Origin: Adineta steineri
Lineage: Eukaryota > Rotifera > Eurotatoria > Adinetida > Adinetidae
Length of the DNA stretch: 64,000 bases
Reading direction: 5' to 3'
Assembly: GCA_905250115.1 (NCBI GenBank)
Contig: CAJNOI010000046.1
Span: 483,587-547,586, forward strand
Under the pieces are notes generated by a model that saw only the letters and a list, made by a program, of their open reading frames with translations, had not been told where the DNA came from and did not search any database. The translations under genes and the position numbers were made by a program. Shown here piece by piece: positions 37,601-51,772 of the stretch. Each line of letters begins with the position of its first letter. Position 1 is the first letter of the stretch.

Positions 37601-40600
37601 AATTCTATTCTTATACAGAATTCATCTATCAGAGTGAGTAGGTGATTGGTTCTATTCTTCTCTCTTTCTTTTTTTTGAAAGCATGTTTTGGCATTCTGCA
37701 TGTTAAATTAAATCTTACTAATTATAATCACCGAATGAAAAATAATCATCATGATTTATTTGATTTTCTTTTTTTGTAGAAAAAAGAAATAGATATGTTT
37801 TCTATTCTATTTAGATTGGAACAGATGAAACAAATTTTTATGATGCAGTTGTAACGTATTTTAAAGCATTGAAAGAACATTATTCAAATAGAAATCTAAC
37901 AGACGCATCATATATTGGTGATACAATAATATATCCATCGTTGGATGCACGTACATTTAAAACAATGATTTGTAATCGTTCAATTGAAGGTGCAAATAAG
38001 AATATAACAATGAATCATATTTGTGATCGAATTGATATTGGTTATGCAATTTATGATATGGATCCAGATACTGGAGAATTAGAGGTATAACTTCTCACAT
38101 TGCTATAATAAGAAGATCGAGCGATGTATAAGAGTAATTGCTATCCTTTATGACTTCTGATTAATCTAATGTTCTATCTTTATCCAAAACAAATAGAAAC
38201 TCAAGTGTCAATATTTTATATTATTGTACATCTGCTCTTCTTCGTTTATATTTAGAAACAAATATATTAGAAGAATTGTTTAATAAACATATGTAATTTT
38301 TGTTCGAAGATAAGTTTATCCCTAGAAACTAAGTACTTGACAAATTATGTTTACTTTATTATTTATATACATGATTGCATCTGAATAATATTATGATCAA
38401 ATACATAAACATATTTTCCTTTCTATTAACGAAATAATATCTGATTAAGTTTATTATTTATCAAAGTTCTCGAATATCATTAAAAATGTCATTAATAAAT
38501 TTCCTTTAGGCTGTTGTTGCTTATCCAGCTGAACCATTTACAAGTGAAAATAAACAATTACAATGGTTAAATGATTCGCGTTTTATTTATTTTATTGATA
38601 ATAATTCAACACACATTACTGATACACCACGTTGTGGTTTTAATAACATTAAATGTCCTAAAAAGAGTTTGTTCAAATAAAATTATCAAAATTTTATCAT
38701 ATCATTTTTGTTTATTATTATTTCAGCTCTTATTCCAATATGGGGTTGGATTATTGTAAGTCTTTCATCCATTATTGTTATTCTTATTATTGTTGGTTTT
38801 ATTCTATATCGGTAAAACAAAAAATATAAAAGTTTCTTTAATCACGAATAATAATTTTAGACGAGCAAAATTTGAAGCTGAATTAAAGGCAATGCAATGG
38901 TTAATCAAATGGGAAGAATTAGTAACACGAACACTTCTACATAATGGTGTTGCTACACCATCATTTAACAAATTATCAGCTTCACAAAAGGTACTTTTTT
39001 GAAAACCCTAATTAAACTGATAATTATTTTCTAAAATTATCAGGATATATCTGTACAGAAGTCAGTGAGTATGTGAGCATGTTTCACGCATATTTTCATT
39101 CACCAAAGTTTTCTATTTTATTTGTATCACTAAAAATTGCACAGATTCTAGTACTACACTTTTGTTTTATTCTTTAGAAATGATTCTAGAGAATATAATC
39201 TTATTATTCTTTATGAAATCATTTCTTTGTTGTACTAAATAACATACACACATAAATCAACATTATATTTACGTATATAATTTTCTTCTTTTTGCATGTT
39301 ATTTAATTTAATTCAATGGTAATTCTACAATCTTTTTTTTGTTTATTTATTTATTTTCTATAGCGTAGTTCTGTTATAAGTCATCGTTCGAATGATAGTG
39401 ATTTGCGTGAACAATCAAAACAAACATTTACAAAAACAGCTGTTTATAAAGTAAAAATTATTTTATTATTATATGCGGAAAATATATTTTCCTTTTATTC
39501 TTAGTCATCGATTGTTGCTCTGAAACGATTTCATAAAATAAAACTTGAAACAACACGTGCACTTCAATTAGAAGTTAAAGCAGTTGAGTATAAATGAAAA
39601 TCTTGTGTAAAAGAAAAATTTTATATGACATATTTTAGATGCAAGATCTTACACATGATCATATAGCTCGTTTTATTGGTATTTGTATTGATCCTAAACA
39701 TCAATATATTATAACAGAATATTGTCCTAAAGGCAGTTTACAGGTTTGATAGATTTCGATAGAAAAACAAACTGTTATCTTTACTTTTTATTTCATTAGG
39801 ATATTCTTGAGAATGAAGAAATTAAACTTGATTCAATGTTTAAACATTCCATTATGCATGATATTGTTAAAGTATTTTTATAATTTATTTAAAAATTTAC
39901 GTTATATCTTTTTCTTAAGGGTATGCAACATTTACATAATAGTCAAATTGGTTCACATGGAAATTTAAAAAGTTCAAATTGTGTTGTTGATAGTAGATTT
40001 ATTTGTAAAATAACAGATTTTGGTCTGCCGACATTAAGATCGAATACAAATAAAGGTTCACCGTTAGGTGTAGTCAAAGATTTTGCATATTATAAAAGTA
40101 TGATTAGTTGAATATTGTAAAAGAATACTTAAAGTTTTTTTTATAGATCGATTATGGACAGCACCAGAATTATTAAGAGATGCAAATCCACCGGCTGCAG
40201 GTACAGTTAAAGGTGATGTATATAGTTTTGGTATAATTTTACAAGAAATTGAATTACGTAATGGACCATGGTATTTAAGAGATACAGAATTACAAGCATC
40301 TGGTAAAATTTCTTTTCTTGAGTATTTTAAATAAAAATTTGATAATTAATTTTATTTTCAAAAGCTATTATTGAAAGTGTTAAGACTGGTAGTTTACTTC
40401 GACCATCAATAGAACTTGGTGATTGTAGTACTGACATTCGACAATTAATGAAAGTGTGTTGGAATGAAGATCCAAATGAAAGACCAGAATTTTCTGAGAT
40501 TCGACAAGTCATGCGTCGAATAAATAAGTAAAAGAAAAACGAAATCTAAAATAAAATATTCTTTTTTCTTCCAGAGATTCCGATAGTGGAAATATTCTTG

Positions 40601-41889
40601 ATAATTTACTTAAACGTATGGAACAGTATGCAAACAATCTTGAAGTTAGTATAAAAATATCTATATATATTACAAGATTTCAATCTTTTCCATTTTTAGG
40701 GTCTTGTAGAAGAACGTACAAGTGATTATTTAGCTGAAAAAAAGAAAGCAGAAGAATTACTCTATCAACTATTACCTCCGTATGTATTTCAAAATTAATA
40801 ATCATTATTTATAATAGAAAAATCTGATTTATGAAAGAAAAACTTCGAACTGTTATAAAAAGATAATTGATGAATATCATCTAGAAATATCAGATTACTT
40901 CTTGCATATACATTTGTCATTTATGAGATCAATGTCAATCGTGTTTAATCAATCTATAACTGTTATTCATATACACCCTTCATCTATCATTATCGGAAAT
41001 AATTATCTTGAAAAAGAATAGACAGTTACATGACTGAATTGTTTTTATTTATAATAGAACGGTTGCTGCTCAATTAATGATCGGTCAACCAGTAACAGCT
41101 GAATCGTTTGAATGTGTTACAATTTATTTTTCTGATATCGTTGGTTTTACATCATTATCATCTGAAAGTACACCATTACAAGTTGTCGATCTTTTAAACG
41201 ATCTTTATTCAGTTTTTGATGGTGTTACTGAAAATTATGATGTTTATAAAGTTGAGACAATTGGTGATGCTTATGTAATATTTTATTATTATTATTTTTT
41301 CTTTATCTTATATATAAATAATTTTAAATAGATGGTTGTTTCTGGTTTACCAACACGTAATGGAGATTTACATGCTCGAGAAATAGCTCGTCTTTCATTA
41401 GCTCTTCTCAATGCTGTACTTAATTTTCGTATTCGACATCGACCTGATAAACAATTATTATTACGTATTGGTATTCATTCCGGACCATGTGTAACTGGTG
41501 TAGTTGGTCTTCGAATGCCACGATTTTGTCTATTTGGTGATACTGTAAGTATTCTTATAAAGAAATATATAATAATCTATGTATTTTATTCTCGTTTTAA
41601 TTTAAGGTTAATACAGCATCTCGAATGGAATCAAATGGTAAAGCTTTACGTATTCATGTTTCATCTACTACAACAGCTATTTTACAAAAATTTGGTGCAT
41701 TTGAATTAAAATTTCGTGGTGAAATTGAAATGAAGGTTCTATACTTTCTGTTTCTTTTTTTAATATTTACTTTTATTAATATAGGGTAAAGGAAAACAAC
41801 GAACATATTGGTTACTGGGTGAACAAGGTGGTTTAAGTGCTCAACATAGTTTGGTGAATTGGGATGACGAAACTGTTGATGAGCATTAA
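34691..41889 (+). CDS. Receptor (particulate) guanylyl cyclase
   Basis: About twenty exons. A 1603-base intron at 35258-36860, large for this locus, holds no other gene I can see. Order: signal peptide ([18 protein letters not shown]), an extracellular ANF-receptor-type ligand domain ([43 protein letters not shown]), a transmembrane helix ([20 protein letters not shown], about 38735-38815), the kinase-homology domain, a dimerisation helix, and the cyclase domain. The kinase-homology domain has HGNLKSSNC in place of HRDLKxxN, so it is a pseudokinase, as usual in this family. The cyclase has [31 protein letters not shown] and [15 protein letters not shown]. The Glu in VETIGD and the Cys in CLFGDT mark GTP specificity. 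It makes cGMP at the membrane. The ligand is unknown. The frame stays open upstream of 34691 to an AG, so a 5' exon is possible. Confidence 0.93.
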
Positions 41890-41903
41890 TCTATATATTT
41901 TGT

Positions 41904-41930
41904 TCTTTCTTTCTTTCTTTCTTTCTTTCT
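41904..41930. repeat. (TTTC)n microsatellite
   Basis: Tandem TTTC units just after the guanylyl cyclase stop codon. Confidence 0.85.
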
Positions 41931-42091
41931 TTTTTTATGTATAGTTTGTGTTTTCTCTTTTCTGTATCCGAGTTATTGAAATGAATGATAGCACAACAAA
42001 AAAGCATAATACAAAATTATATCTGTTTTTTTTCTTCTTTAAATCTGACATTTATTTTTTTTTCATATAGAAATATAAATATATATAGAAT

Positions 42092-43704
42092 TTAATATGG
42101 TGTCCAATAGTAAAGGTTATATGCAAGGACTGTATCTTTGACCGATTCAAAAACAATTCGAATATTTTTACTATCTAAATTTGTATAAGAGAAATAAAAA
42201 TTAATTAATAAATACAAAATAGATGATTTACCAACGGAACATGTAAAATGAGGATAAATATTTTTTTCAGCATATCCTTCTCTTGGTGGTACTAGACGTA
42301 AATATTTATTTTTAATAAAATCTTTTGCAGCATCAACATCAGTATCTGCACCTAAATAGATTCGAAATAGATTTATTAGTAATGAATTACAAAATTACCT
42401 TCAAAATCTGGATAAGTACATCGAAGTGGTTTGTTGGCAAGACGTTCTGGAAATAGATCAGTTTTATTAAGAAAAAGTATGACAGATGCATTAGAAAAAT
42501 AATCGGATGAAAGAATAACATGAAATAATGCTAAACTTTCTTCCAATAAATTCTATAAACAAAATTAAATAAACAAATTTTTGAAAAATATTTATTAGAG
42601 ACTTGTTCATCAGGATCATCAACCTTTTGATCATATTCGATGAGAGATGCAAGAAAAATAATTGATGTGACATTCTAAAATAGTAAGAAAATATAAAAAT
42701 TAATTTATATTTTATTAAGAATTTATACATCAAAACAATGAATCCATTTTCGACGTTCTGTCTTCTGCCCACCAACATCGACAATTCTTATATTAAATAT
42801 ATGATATAAAATATATTATTCATTAAAAGAAAAATATGTATCTTACCGAAGTTGAACACGAGCAAATTGAAAATCTTCTTGTACAATACCTGTTGTCGGA
42901 ATACGAACTCTTAATATATCATCATCAGTTGGTGTAAAATTTTGTGCTGAAATTCTTTCGATATCATCCAAAAAACTAAAAAGAAAATAGCATATCATAA
43001 TAATGTGATAAAAATATTCATTTTAACTCTAGAATTTACTATTTAGCTGAATCAGTTAATCGATATTCTCGACGTCGACGATAACATGTTTTAACACCTT
43101 CATCAGACCATACATGTTTAATAGCTTCAACTATACGAGGTGATAATGCTGGTATACCATAGTCATCATCATCACCATTTTGTGAATTTAATATACGAGC
43201 ATATTCCTATTATAAAATAATCTAATAATTAATCTCATTTGAATTAAATTTTTTCATTATACTTCATTTTGATCATCATGAAATCTAATACAAAGAATAT
43301 TCATTTGTCGACAAATACATCGAACAACACTGAGTATTTGTCGATAAATAAATGGTACAAGTCGACGTTTTTCATCAATTCTAAAACCTCGGCCATGAAT
43401 TAATTTCATTTGTTTAAGAAATGTTGATCTATTAAGAATAAAAATTAAATTAAATTATTTATTCACATAAAAACATACTTTCCAGCTTCGGCATTTCCTA
43501 AAAATCAAATAATTTAAAGATTAACAAAAAAAAAAATAATATTTAATTTTTACCTAAGAGAAGTAATTTTCTTTCATTGAAATTTTTTCGACGTATTCGT
43601 TCGAGACTTTTATTTATATCTTTATTAATAATTTCATCAGGAGTTAAACAACAATCACATGCATAATCTTTACAACATGGTGCAAGAAACCGATTAAACA
43701 TCAT
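42092..43704 (-). CDS. Divergent G-protein alpha subunit (Gq/G12-like)
   Basis: About ten short exons. The N-terminus [19 protein letters not shown] carries several cysteines suited to palmitoylation. [24 protein letters not shown] is the P-loop. Canonical G alpha has GxGESGKS, but here it reads GNAEAGKS, with Ala in place of the third Gly. Switch I ([16 protein letters not shown]) keeps the catalytic Arg and the Thr. Switch II ([19 protein letters not shown]) keeps the Gln. NKTD ([11 protein letters not shown]) and TCSVDT (guanine base) are present. The tail reads [16 protein letters not shown], which resembles Gq (VKDTILQLNLKEYNLV) up to NL and then differs. The family couples GPCRs to effectors. 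The altered P-loop and receptor-binding tail suggest changed GTPase rate and receptor choice. It runs tail-to-tail with the guanylyl cyclase, about 200 bases away. Confidence 0.9.
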
Positions 43705-46700
43705 TTTGTACAACGATCTAGAATATTAATTCAATAGGAAAATAAAAAAAATTTATCGATATTTTTTATATTCAATAAAATAAGGAGAATTATCAACGAT
43801 GGTTATTTGAATAAAACGAAAAAAAAGGAAAAATATGATTTCTTTTCAGTATGATATATATTTATGTAAGAACGAAAGAGAAAATACATAAAAGTATGTC
43901 TATTCACCTTCATATGCATATATACATGTATATGAAAAAAACAAAAATTTTTTTTTCTTGAAAAATAATGGTAGCAAAGAATATAAGTCATGAATAAATA
44001 CCTGTGCATTAGGTAAATATGTATATATGGATTCTTTTACTTGTATTAACGCAATGGCAGTGATTAGTATGATACAATAGAGAAAAAAAGAAATAATACG
44101 ATAACAATCAATGAATTTGAAAATCGTTAGAATTATTCATAAATAAATTCGTTTTAATATATGATAGATATTTTTATCTCAGTTAAAGACAACGAATAAT
44201 TGACTTAACGAAATTTTATTTTTTTATTAATTCATACTAAATAAGTATGATGTATGACTATTAATGATGTTATTTAACATAAAAGGGAAACCAAAAAGAA
44301 ACTGATTGTACTATGTATTCAAGTAACAATGATTGGATAAAATTTATGATGCATGAATCATTATGCTAGAAGATTTAGTGTTTGGCCATATTGTAAATAT
44401 GAACCTATTGATAGTTGAACATTTCCTATATATGCTAGGATCAATATTTCTTTTTAGAATAACAATCATCTTGTTTTCTACAAGTATTTTGTCGATATTA
44501 ATACGATGATCATCTTGTCTTGGAGATTTTAATAGAAATAAAGAAGTTTTCGATTTTATACGATCATTTTCAATCGCCAAATGATTTGACAAAACAAAAA
44601 CAATCTCAAGATGTTGTATTTTTCATACATTACATTAGAGTAATATTTAAAACTTGAGTGGTAATAAATATAAGTGAAATGGTATTAAGATTTTGGATGT
44701 AAATATTACAACAAAATCTATATAGAATTATAAAGTTTATGATGTACTTATGATTATGATGCTAAGAAAAAATCATGTTTTTATTTCTGTTTTGTTAAAT
44801 CACTTGTAGATCGAAAACTTCCGTATTTCTATCATTTTTAATTCGTTTTGTCAAATTGTATATATATGATCTTAAAGTACTCAAAGAACTAAGAGAATAG
44901 GAAACTACGTTCAAAATATTTACGGATCAAACATAAAAAAATAAGTTCAAATATATATATTTTCATATACTCTCTGTTACGAACATATAAACCACAATAT
45001 TTGTTCTTGACAAACTCATGTATACTTTTAACACCCATTTCTTCTAAAAATGTTGTCATAGATTATAAGTAAATGAATATATATTGTGAATTAAATTACA
45101 TAGGAATAGATGAATTTTGCCAAGATAACGAGTAACATATACAAAAAACCATCATTTGATGATAGATCGATGTGAAATACTGTTTAATTTTCGTTAATTA
45201 TATCCTTAAACATATATTTCTAACCCGATTTTCACAAAGTTTATTCTAATAATGAAATATGTTTAGAAAAAAAACCATTGAGGATATGTTAATTATTTTT
45301 GATAAAAGCTGTCAAAGAATAACGATTTTTACACTATAGAGGAAGTCAAACGACAAGTTAACTAATAATTTAAACATCAGAACAATGTAATTATTTCTGA
45401 TATTCTATCTACTAACATTCAAAATCAAGAATTCTATAATAACTATGAACTAACATAATCAAGCAATATATCACTTGCAAGGGCATTCAATCAAGTATAT
45501 GGAATATCCATATTTAAAATGAAAATTATTGAACTATCTTCTGATCTACTATAATGATAAATAATTTATTACTATGATGAAATAAAAAGGAACTTCGATT
45601 ATGAATAATTCCAACTTATAAGATATTAGAGTTGAATAACAAATATTAGTATTAATGGCTATGTTTCATTTCGTTTTTAATGTCATAAAAGGAAGGATCA
45701 TGTTTCAAATTTAATTCCTGACAACTTATAAGATTACAGAACGAATGAATAAATATTAACTAATTTTACTTCTTTCTTCTCCCATTTTAGTTTTTATTCC
45801 TCATGATGTAGAAACTTGCTATAATCAAACAATTCAAATGTGTAATTGCATTCATACAGATTTGTTGTGTTTTCTAATTTTCTGATAAAATCATACAATC
45901 AATCAAACCAATAAAATTTACAATATCTATCTGATGTTCAAATCGTATTTCTCTCTGAGAATAAATATATATGTTAACTTTTTATCAGATAGATTCAAGC
46001 AAAAATCTTTTTCTCATATATTATAACAACAGATGTTGAGACTATGTATTTAAATAATAAATAATTGTAATTAATAGAAAATATTTGACAGCATCATCGG
46101 ATGTTTATAGATCTCTCTAACTTAAATTATTCCTTATTCTATTCGTTGAGATTTATTTACATGATGTATCAAATTATACTATATTTTTTCTCAATATTTT
46201 AATGTATTTCAACAACATATAAGATTGCATGATTTTTATCTTGTCGATACTATCGGCATCTTTGTCTTACAGCAGTCCCTAGGAATTTGTCTTATTATCT
46301 ATGAGATTATATTCATACACTTAGATTCTTCTTCTTCTTCTTCTATTCTTTTGTTATTATTTATGCGTCATAGACTTCCTTTTCGTCTGCTTTTTTTTCT
46401 TTCAACTTGTTATGTTCGATTACTTGTGCTCTTGATGACGTCGTCCATTTCACTACATACCCTTATTATATGATTACGCAGAACTAGAGATGCAGAAATA
46501 ATTCAAGTAAAATTAAAATCTCACATAAAAATATTATTTTTATTAAATCTAAATACTAACATGATCATATTTTCGGAACTATAAATGAATTAAATATATA
46601 TCGTATTTAATCATATTTTTACCAATCATGTTATACTAACAATAGATTCATGCATGACGTATTCTACTGATTAAATTAGCAGTTCGTAGCATTTACTGAC

Positions 46701-48893
46701 ATTGTAATTTGATCGTTTTATGTTCAATAACCATGGGTTCTTTTTTTTACAATACTAAAACATCCCGCGTGTAAATCATACTATTCATCAAAATGATTCA
46801 TTTGCGTTTACCACTATTGATTCTATCTCTTGTATGTGAAAACAACAAGAAACAGCTATCCTACATCAACATGACATCTGTGCGGCTTTTTTTTATAGTT
46901 GAAGATGAAACATTTTGGTACCATATGTTTTATGATCGATTGATAATATTTGCAACCTTCGTTTGTTATATTTCTTTAGTTTTTCATTGTGTGTCTTTTA
47001 TATTTTATAAAAAATGATAAGAAATAAATTTAATTTTCGTTTTATTTTTAATTCAAAAATTACGATTATTATATAATCATCCTTCGATGTTATAATGCGT
47101 AAGTAGTTTCTTTCATAATTACACTTAGGGTAAATTTAATATAATTAAAGTTTTCCTCTTGAATACCTCATTCAACATAGTTTTCCTACTCATCTTGAAA
47201 TGTATTCATGAGTTAAGCTCAATACTCTTTTATTATTTAACATCTATTTATAAATATATATTAAAATCATATGTTTCTTTTACCATGAAAAATATTCTAC
47301 TGATTTCATAGTAGAAAAAGTTTTATTATATATATATATATATATACCTTAGTACTATAATCATAAAAAATGCTTTCATATAATTCATATTTCCTTAGTT
47401 TCCGGTTCGTTGTTTTGTATCCATACTTTTTGGTGAAAAAAAAATGTACCTATCGTATATTTAGATTTATAGCTGATTTAGTGGGTTAATTACTAAGCTT
47501 TTCACGCGACCCACACAGATTTTCACGCATTGACATGCCGCAATTTATCTTGTCTAAGCTATTCGTACTTTTGATGAATATACGCTATTTTTCTTGTCTA
47601 ATCTGCTATGTATGCTTAGTAATTCTTAATTGAAAACAGAAAAAATAAAACCCTTTTTTTGTACTTAGAATTAAAAATCTATTCATTTCTATCATATAAG
47701 AATAAAAAAATAATTTTTATATAATATCATGTTGTTTTTACAGTAAAACTAATTAATATAAATTACTTGCAACCAATACCCTTTTAGCATTAAGTTCCTT
47801 TTTCTAATATATTAAAATGAAGAATATCTATGTTAGAGAAAAGTATTGCGCCACTTAATTCCTCTTAAAAACAAGTGTAGCGAAGTAGTTAGACACATTT
47901 CTTTTATTTTATATACATTAAATACTTGAATGAATAGTTCTTTACACGATAGCATGTTTTTCCATCTGTTTCTTATGTTTTATTGCTAGTAAAACTATAT
48001 TAAATCTATAGAAAGTTTGAAATAAAATCTTGTATTATTCTACACGACGATCAAATGGTTGTTGTGACGTCTGAGAGGTTTAATCACATTTGGAAAGAAA
48101 AACATGAACATAGATTTTGTTTTATAGAAAATTCTTGCGAAGAAGAAAAACTAAACGATCCATATCATCGTATTCATCTTATGGTACTCTATTGGCATAT
48201 AAGTCTAATAATGCATATCTTTCATAAGCGTTTATTTATTTCTCTAGCGTTATTAATAATATTTTCTTGATATAATTACCAAGAGCTTTTCCTAATTACG
48301 TCAAATCGTCTTCTTTACATGTCATTTTCCTATATTCTAACAACTAGCTTTGTTTGGCATATGTCTTCCTAGTGCCGTCGGCTATTGCTCTATATATTTT
48401 CTTTTATCATATTCTTATTTTCTTTCTTTTGTTGCTATTCCTTTACTTCTCGACAGCCTATTCAAATAATCATAACAGTATCAAGGTTTGACATGAACAT
48501 CTACGTGCGTGATCATCTATTTCTATGGTTATACGTCGAAGATTTCCAGGACAGAAATAACAGAAAAAAATTAAGGGAACATCATAATGACAATTATGGG
48601 ATTTAACATTTTCTGTAATGTATCTTTATCTCTGCTACTCCTTCAGCAAATAATATTAAGCTTAAAGCATAATTTTCGAAAGTCATAATCGATGAGCAAA
48701 AGAATATCGTATATATTAATTTAAAAGATAGTTCATTTTCTTTCTCTCTTCTTCCCCACTGTTTCTATAAGTTTCCGTACTTACTGTTAATGTTAGTTGC
48801 ATTTCTTTCACTTACATCTACCTTCATATTCTTTATCAGTCTGAAGTAGTTTACTTAAGATTCTTATAAGAGTGAATCTTTTCAGAAGATAGA
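43705..48893. other. Long gene-free interval
   Basis: About 5 kb without a supported gene. The only structured element I see is the inverted-repeat candidate at 47486-47629. The rest is AT-rich and has TA tracts (for example 47328-47346) and a short CTT tract near 46326. Confidence 0.5.
47486..47629. mobile_element. Candidate short inverted-repeat element (MITE-like)
   Basis: AATTACTAAGC at 47488-47498 and its exact reverse complement GCTTAGTAATT at 47614-47624 bracket a less AT-rich 115-base core. TTAA occurs at both outer edges (47486-47489 and 47626-47629), which would fit a piggyBac-like TTAA duplication, but the inverted repeats are offset by two or three bases from those edges. The core has no coding capacity. 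Confidence 0.35.
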
Positions 48894-50035
48894 ATGAGCA
48901 CTGAGACAAATCAAACAAAAATGGTGATTACAAATAAAGATAAAGAATTATTTGAAGCTGTTCAACTTATTTTTGGTTTATATCTTATACCAATTGTTTG
49001 TATACCTGGATTAATTGGTAATATTCTATGTATTATTGTATTTATTACGACTAGTATGCAAAGATTTCTTACAACACAATTTCTTCTCTTTTTGGCAATA
49101 TTAGATACAATTAAACTTTCAAATGATTTACTTTATTCTATTGTTCTTATTATTCAAGCATTTGATCAAGAGTTTGGAAAAAAATTATTTCTTATACTTT
49201 ATCGATATTGTCATTATATTAATACTGTATCAACATTATGTGCAGCATGGCTGACATTATTTGTAGCTATTGAAAGGTAAAAGTTTTCTATTTTATTCGT
49301 TAAAAAATTTGAAACAATCTGTTCTTTATTTTTTGTTATATATGTAGATATGTATTATGCAGTGCCAATAGTCAGAAACGTCTTGCCGTTCAAAGAAATT
49401 CTCGTGCTATATGTTATTGCATCATTCTTTTTAGTCTTTTTCTTGGTTTACCTGTTTCATTTCGTTATGAAATTGTTCCATTTTCGACAATCAATCAAAC
49501 TTTAAATGACTCAGATTCACCAATACGTGTATCAAAATTTGGTAGTTCTCGATTTTTTCGTGTTTATTCAATTGTAATGGATATTATTCGTGCAATTATT
49601 CCATCAGTTTTACTTTTTTATTTAAATACACGTATTGTTTATTTACTTTGTCGAATGAAATCATCAGCTGGTACAGCATTTTATCGTTTAACAATTAGTC
49701 TTATAATTATAATTGGTTGTTTTATTTGTTGTTATTTTCCAGATGCTCTCTTATCACTTGTACTTAATATGGGTTATATTGATGAATCATATCAAAAACG
49801 AGCAATAAGAGAAATTAGTGATTTTTTTATTACACTTAATTCAGCAATTAATTTTTTAGTTTATTTTTCTATATCATATACGTTTCGACGATCAATTTTA
49901 CGTTTATTTGAACGAAAAACTAAATCCTACTATCCAACCACATATGCAGACATTATACAACGCCAACGCCAACAACAACAGCAGCAACAACAAGAACAGC
50001 AACAACCATTGAATAATATAGGAAACATGGTATAG
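48894..50035 (+). CDS. Rhodopsin-family (class A) GPCR, peptide-receptor-like
   Basis: Two exons (48894-49276 and 49348-50035), 356 residues. Seven hydrophobic segments can be placed: LYLIPIVCIPGLIGNILCII (TM1, with the conserved GN), FLLFLAILDTIKLSNDLLYS (TM2 with LAxxD), a TM3 ending AWLTLFVAIERYVL (ERY in place of DRY), then TM4 (AICYCIILFSLFLGLPVSF), TM5 (IIRAIIPSVLLFYLNTRIV), TM6 (LIIIIGCFICCYFPDALLSL) and TM7 (FITLNSAINFLVYFSIS; NSAINFLVYF in place of NPxxY). The C-terminal tail has a glutamine run of CAA/CAG codons. This overall pattern matches invertebrate FMRFamide/myosuppressin-like receptors. The ligand cannot be told from the sequence. The intron sits right after the E of ERY, a common position in this class. 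Confidence 0.85.
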
Positions 50036-51772
50036 AACATATATTTTGTATTATTTTATTTTTCGTTGTTCTTTTTTCTAAATTCAATTGAATATTGTTG
50101 CTTTCGAAATTCTTAATGTATCAATGTTGCCCATCAAAAAAAATAAGATGATCTCTTTTTAACTAATTCTCGAAAAATAGTGGCAAGATCAATGTGTTGT
50201 CTATTTTTCCTCTAAGGAATTTCACTAATGTCATTCTGAGAAAAAGATAATATCCGGTCAGGAAGCATGCTGCTTTGTCTTCTACAAAAACCTAGAAGTG
50301 TATTTTACTGTCTATCCTATCGATACTTTTCAAGTAAAATAGATTCCTTCTCAGATAAACTTGCTGTTTTGCTCGCAAGACGATAGTAACATGAAAGGAA
50401 ATCAGACTGGATTTACATATTAGCTTTCTTTTTTTTTGCACTTTAATATACCCTTTCAGGCATAAGATAAGAATGATAATTAGCGAACTTTGTTCGTATT
50501 ATGTCTGTCACAGTTGTAGACAAATTTACATTTTAATAGTATGGAAAACGACTGATTTTCTATCCATTTCTACCTGTTGTGAATTGAATCTATTAGACTA
50601 GACATTACTTCAATTGAGCACGTATATCTAAAAGAATTCTATGTTATTTAGCATAAATAAAAATGTTTACATAGTTTGAAATCGAGCATAACATAAATAA
50701 TGATTTAAATGCATTTGTCATAATAGAATAAGACAAGAAATAATTGAGTTTCATGCATAATTATATTAACTTTATTTATTATGCATAAGTTCATATAGTT
50801 TTTTCACCGAAACATATTTAATTATATATCAAATGTTTCTGTTCCTCGAACTACACATAATAATCCTTGTCAATGAAAACTGTCTTACATATAAATATCT
50901 GTTTTTATGTTTTTCATTCTTGAATTTTGATTGGTATATAATTATAATGATGAGAATTGACATTGAACATCCATAATCACAAAAAAATGCATTAGATATG
51001 TAGAATATCTTAGTATTTCAACAGATTACCAAATTCTCATTTGTCTTTACACATATGATATGTCTTGCTTTTTATTCTTTGGGATATATTTATAATCTAA
51101 GTAGATTTTAAAATGATGTAGACTTAATTAAAATGACTCTCAAATGAATTAAAATACTCTTTGACATCTATGATCTGGATAGTAATAACTGTTATCCTGT
51201 TTTTTAAACCTATATTCAAAGTCTTACGTCAGCAAAATTTCAAGGATAGTTTCTTAATATAACATTATGAAAAGCAATACAAGCATTTATTATTTTTCAA
51301 TAGAAAATCGCAGCATATCTAGTTATTACTGTAAAATTATAATTGTAACTGAGCCTTGTACCAGAATGCTTTTTAATGTTTATACATTGAGAATGGAAAA
51401 GAGTACTCATTTATCGAACATTATTTTATCAGAGGATCATCAAAATTTCTAGAAGAACTCTTTGTTTGTTTTCTTGATTTATTTTTTTGTTGAATTTATA
51501 CTGATGTTAATTTTAGAGATAAATAATCGTGACCATTTTTCAAATAAGTTTTGATCGACGAAAACTATCGATCTAAAATGGTCTACAGACATAATCAGAT
51601 ATATTGTTTCTACTTATCCCATCTTGAAGGTGTAGGTGTATGTCTTGTCATCATCTCACATCCACATCCGATTGATTTCTATAACAAGCAGAAATTAATT
51701 AAAACAACAAATGAAGAATTATTTCTCTTTATAGAAAAAAGTACAAGATAGTTGTCGATATTGTCAGATAAT
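50036..51772. other. Gene-free interval
   Basis: No supported gene. AT-rich with only short frames. Confidence 0.55.

Noticed and set aside
48055-48606. Two plus-strand frames of 71 and 73 codons upstream of the GPCR
   Set aside because: No recognisable domains, no joined splicing and no family. They look like chance frames.
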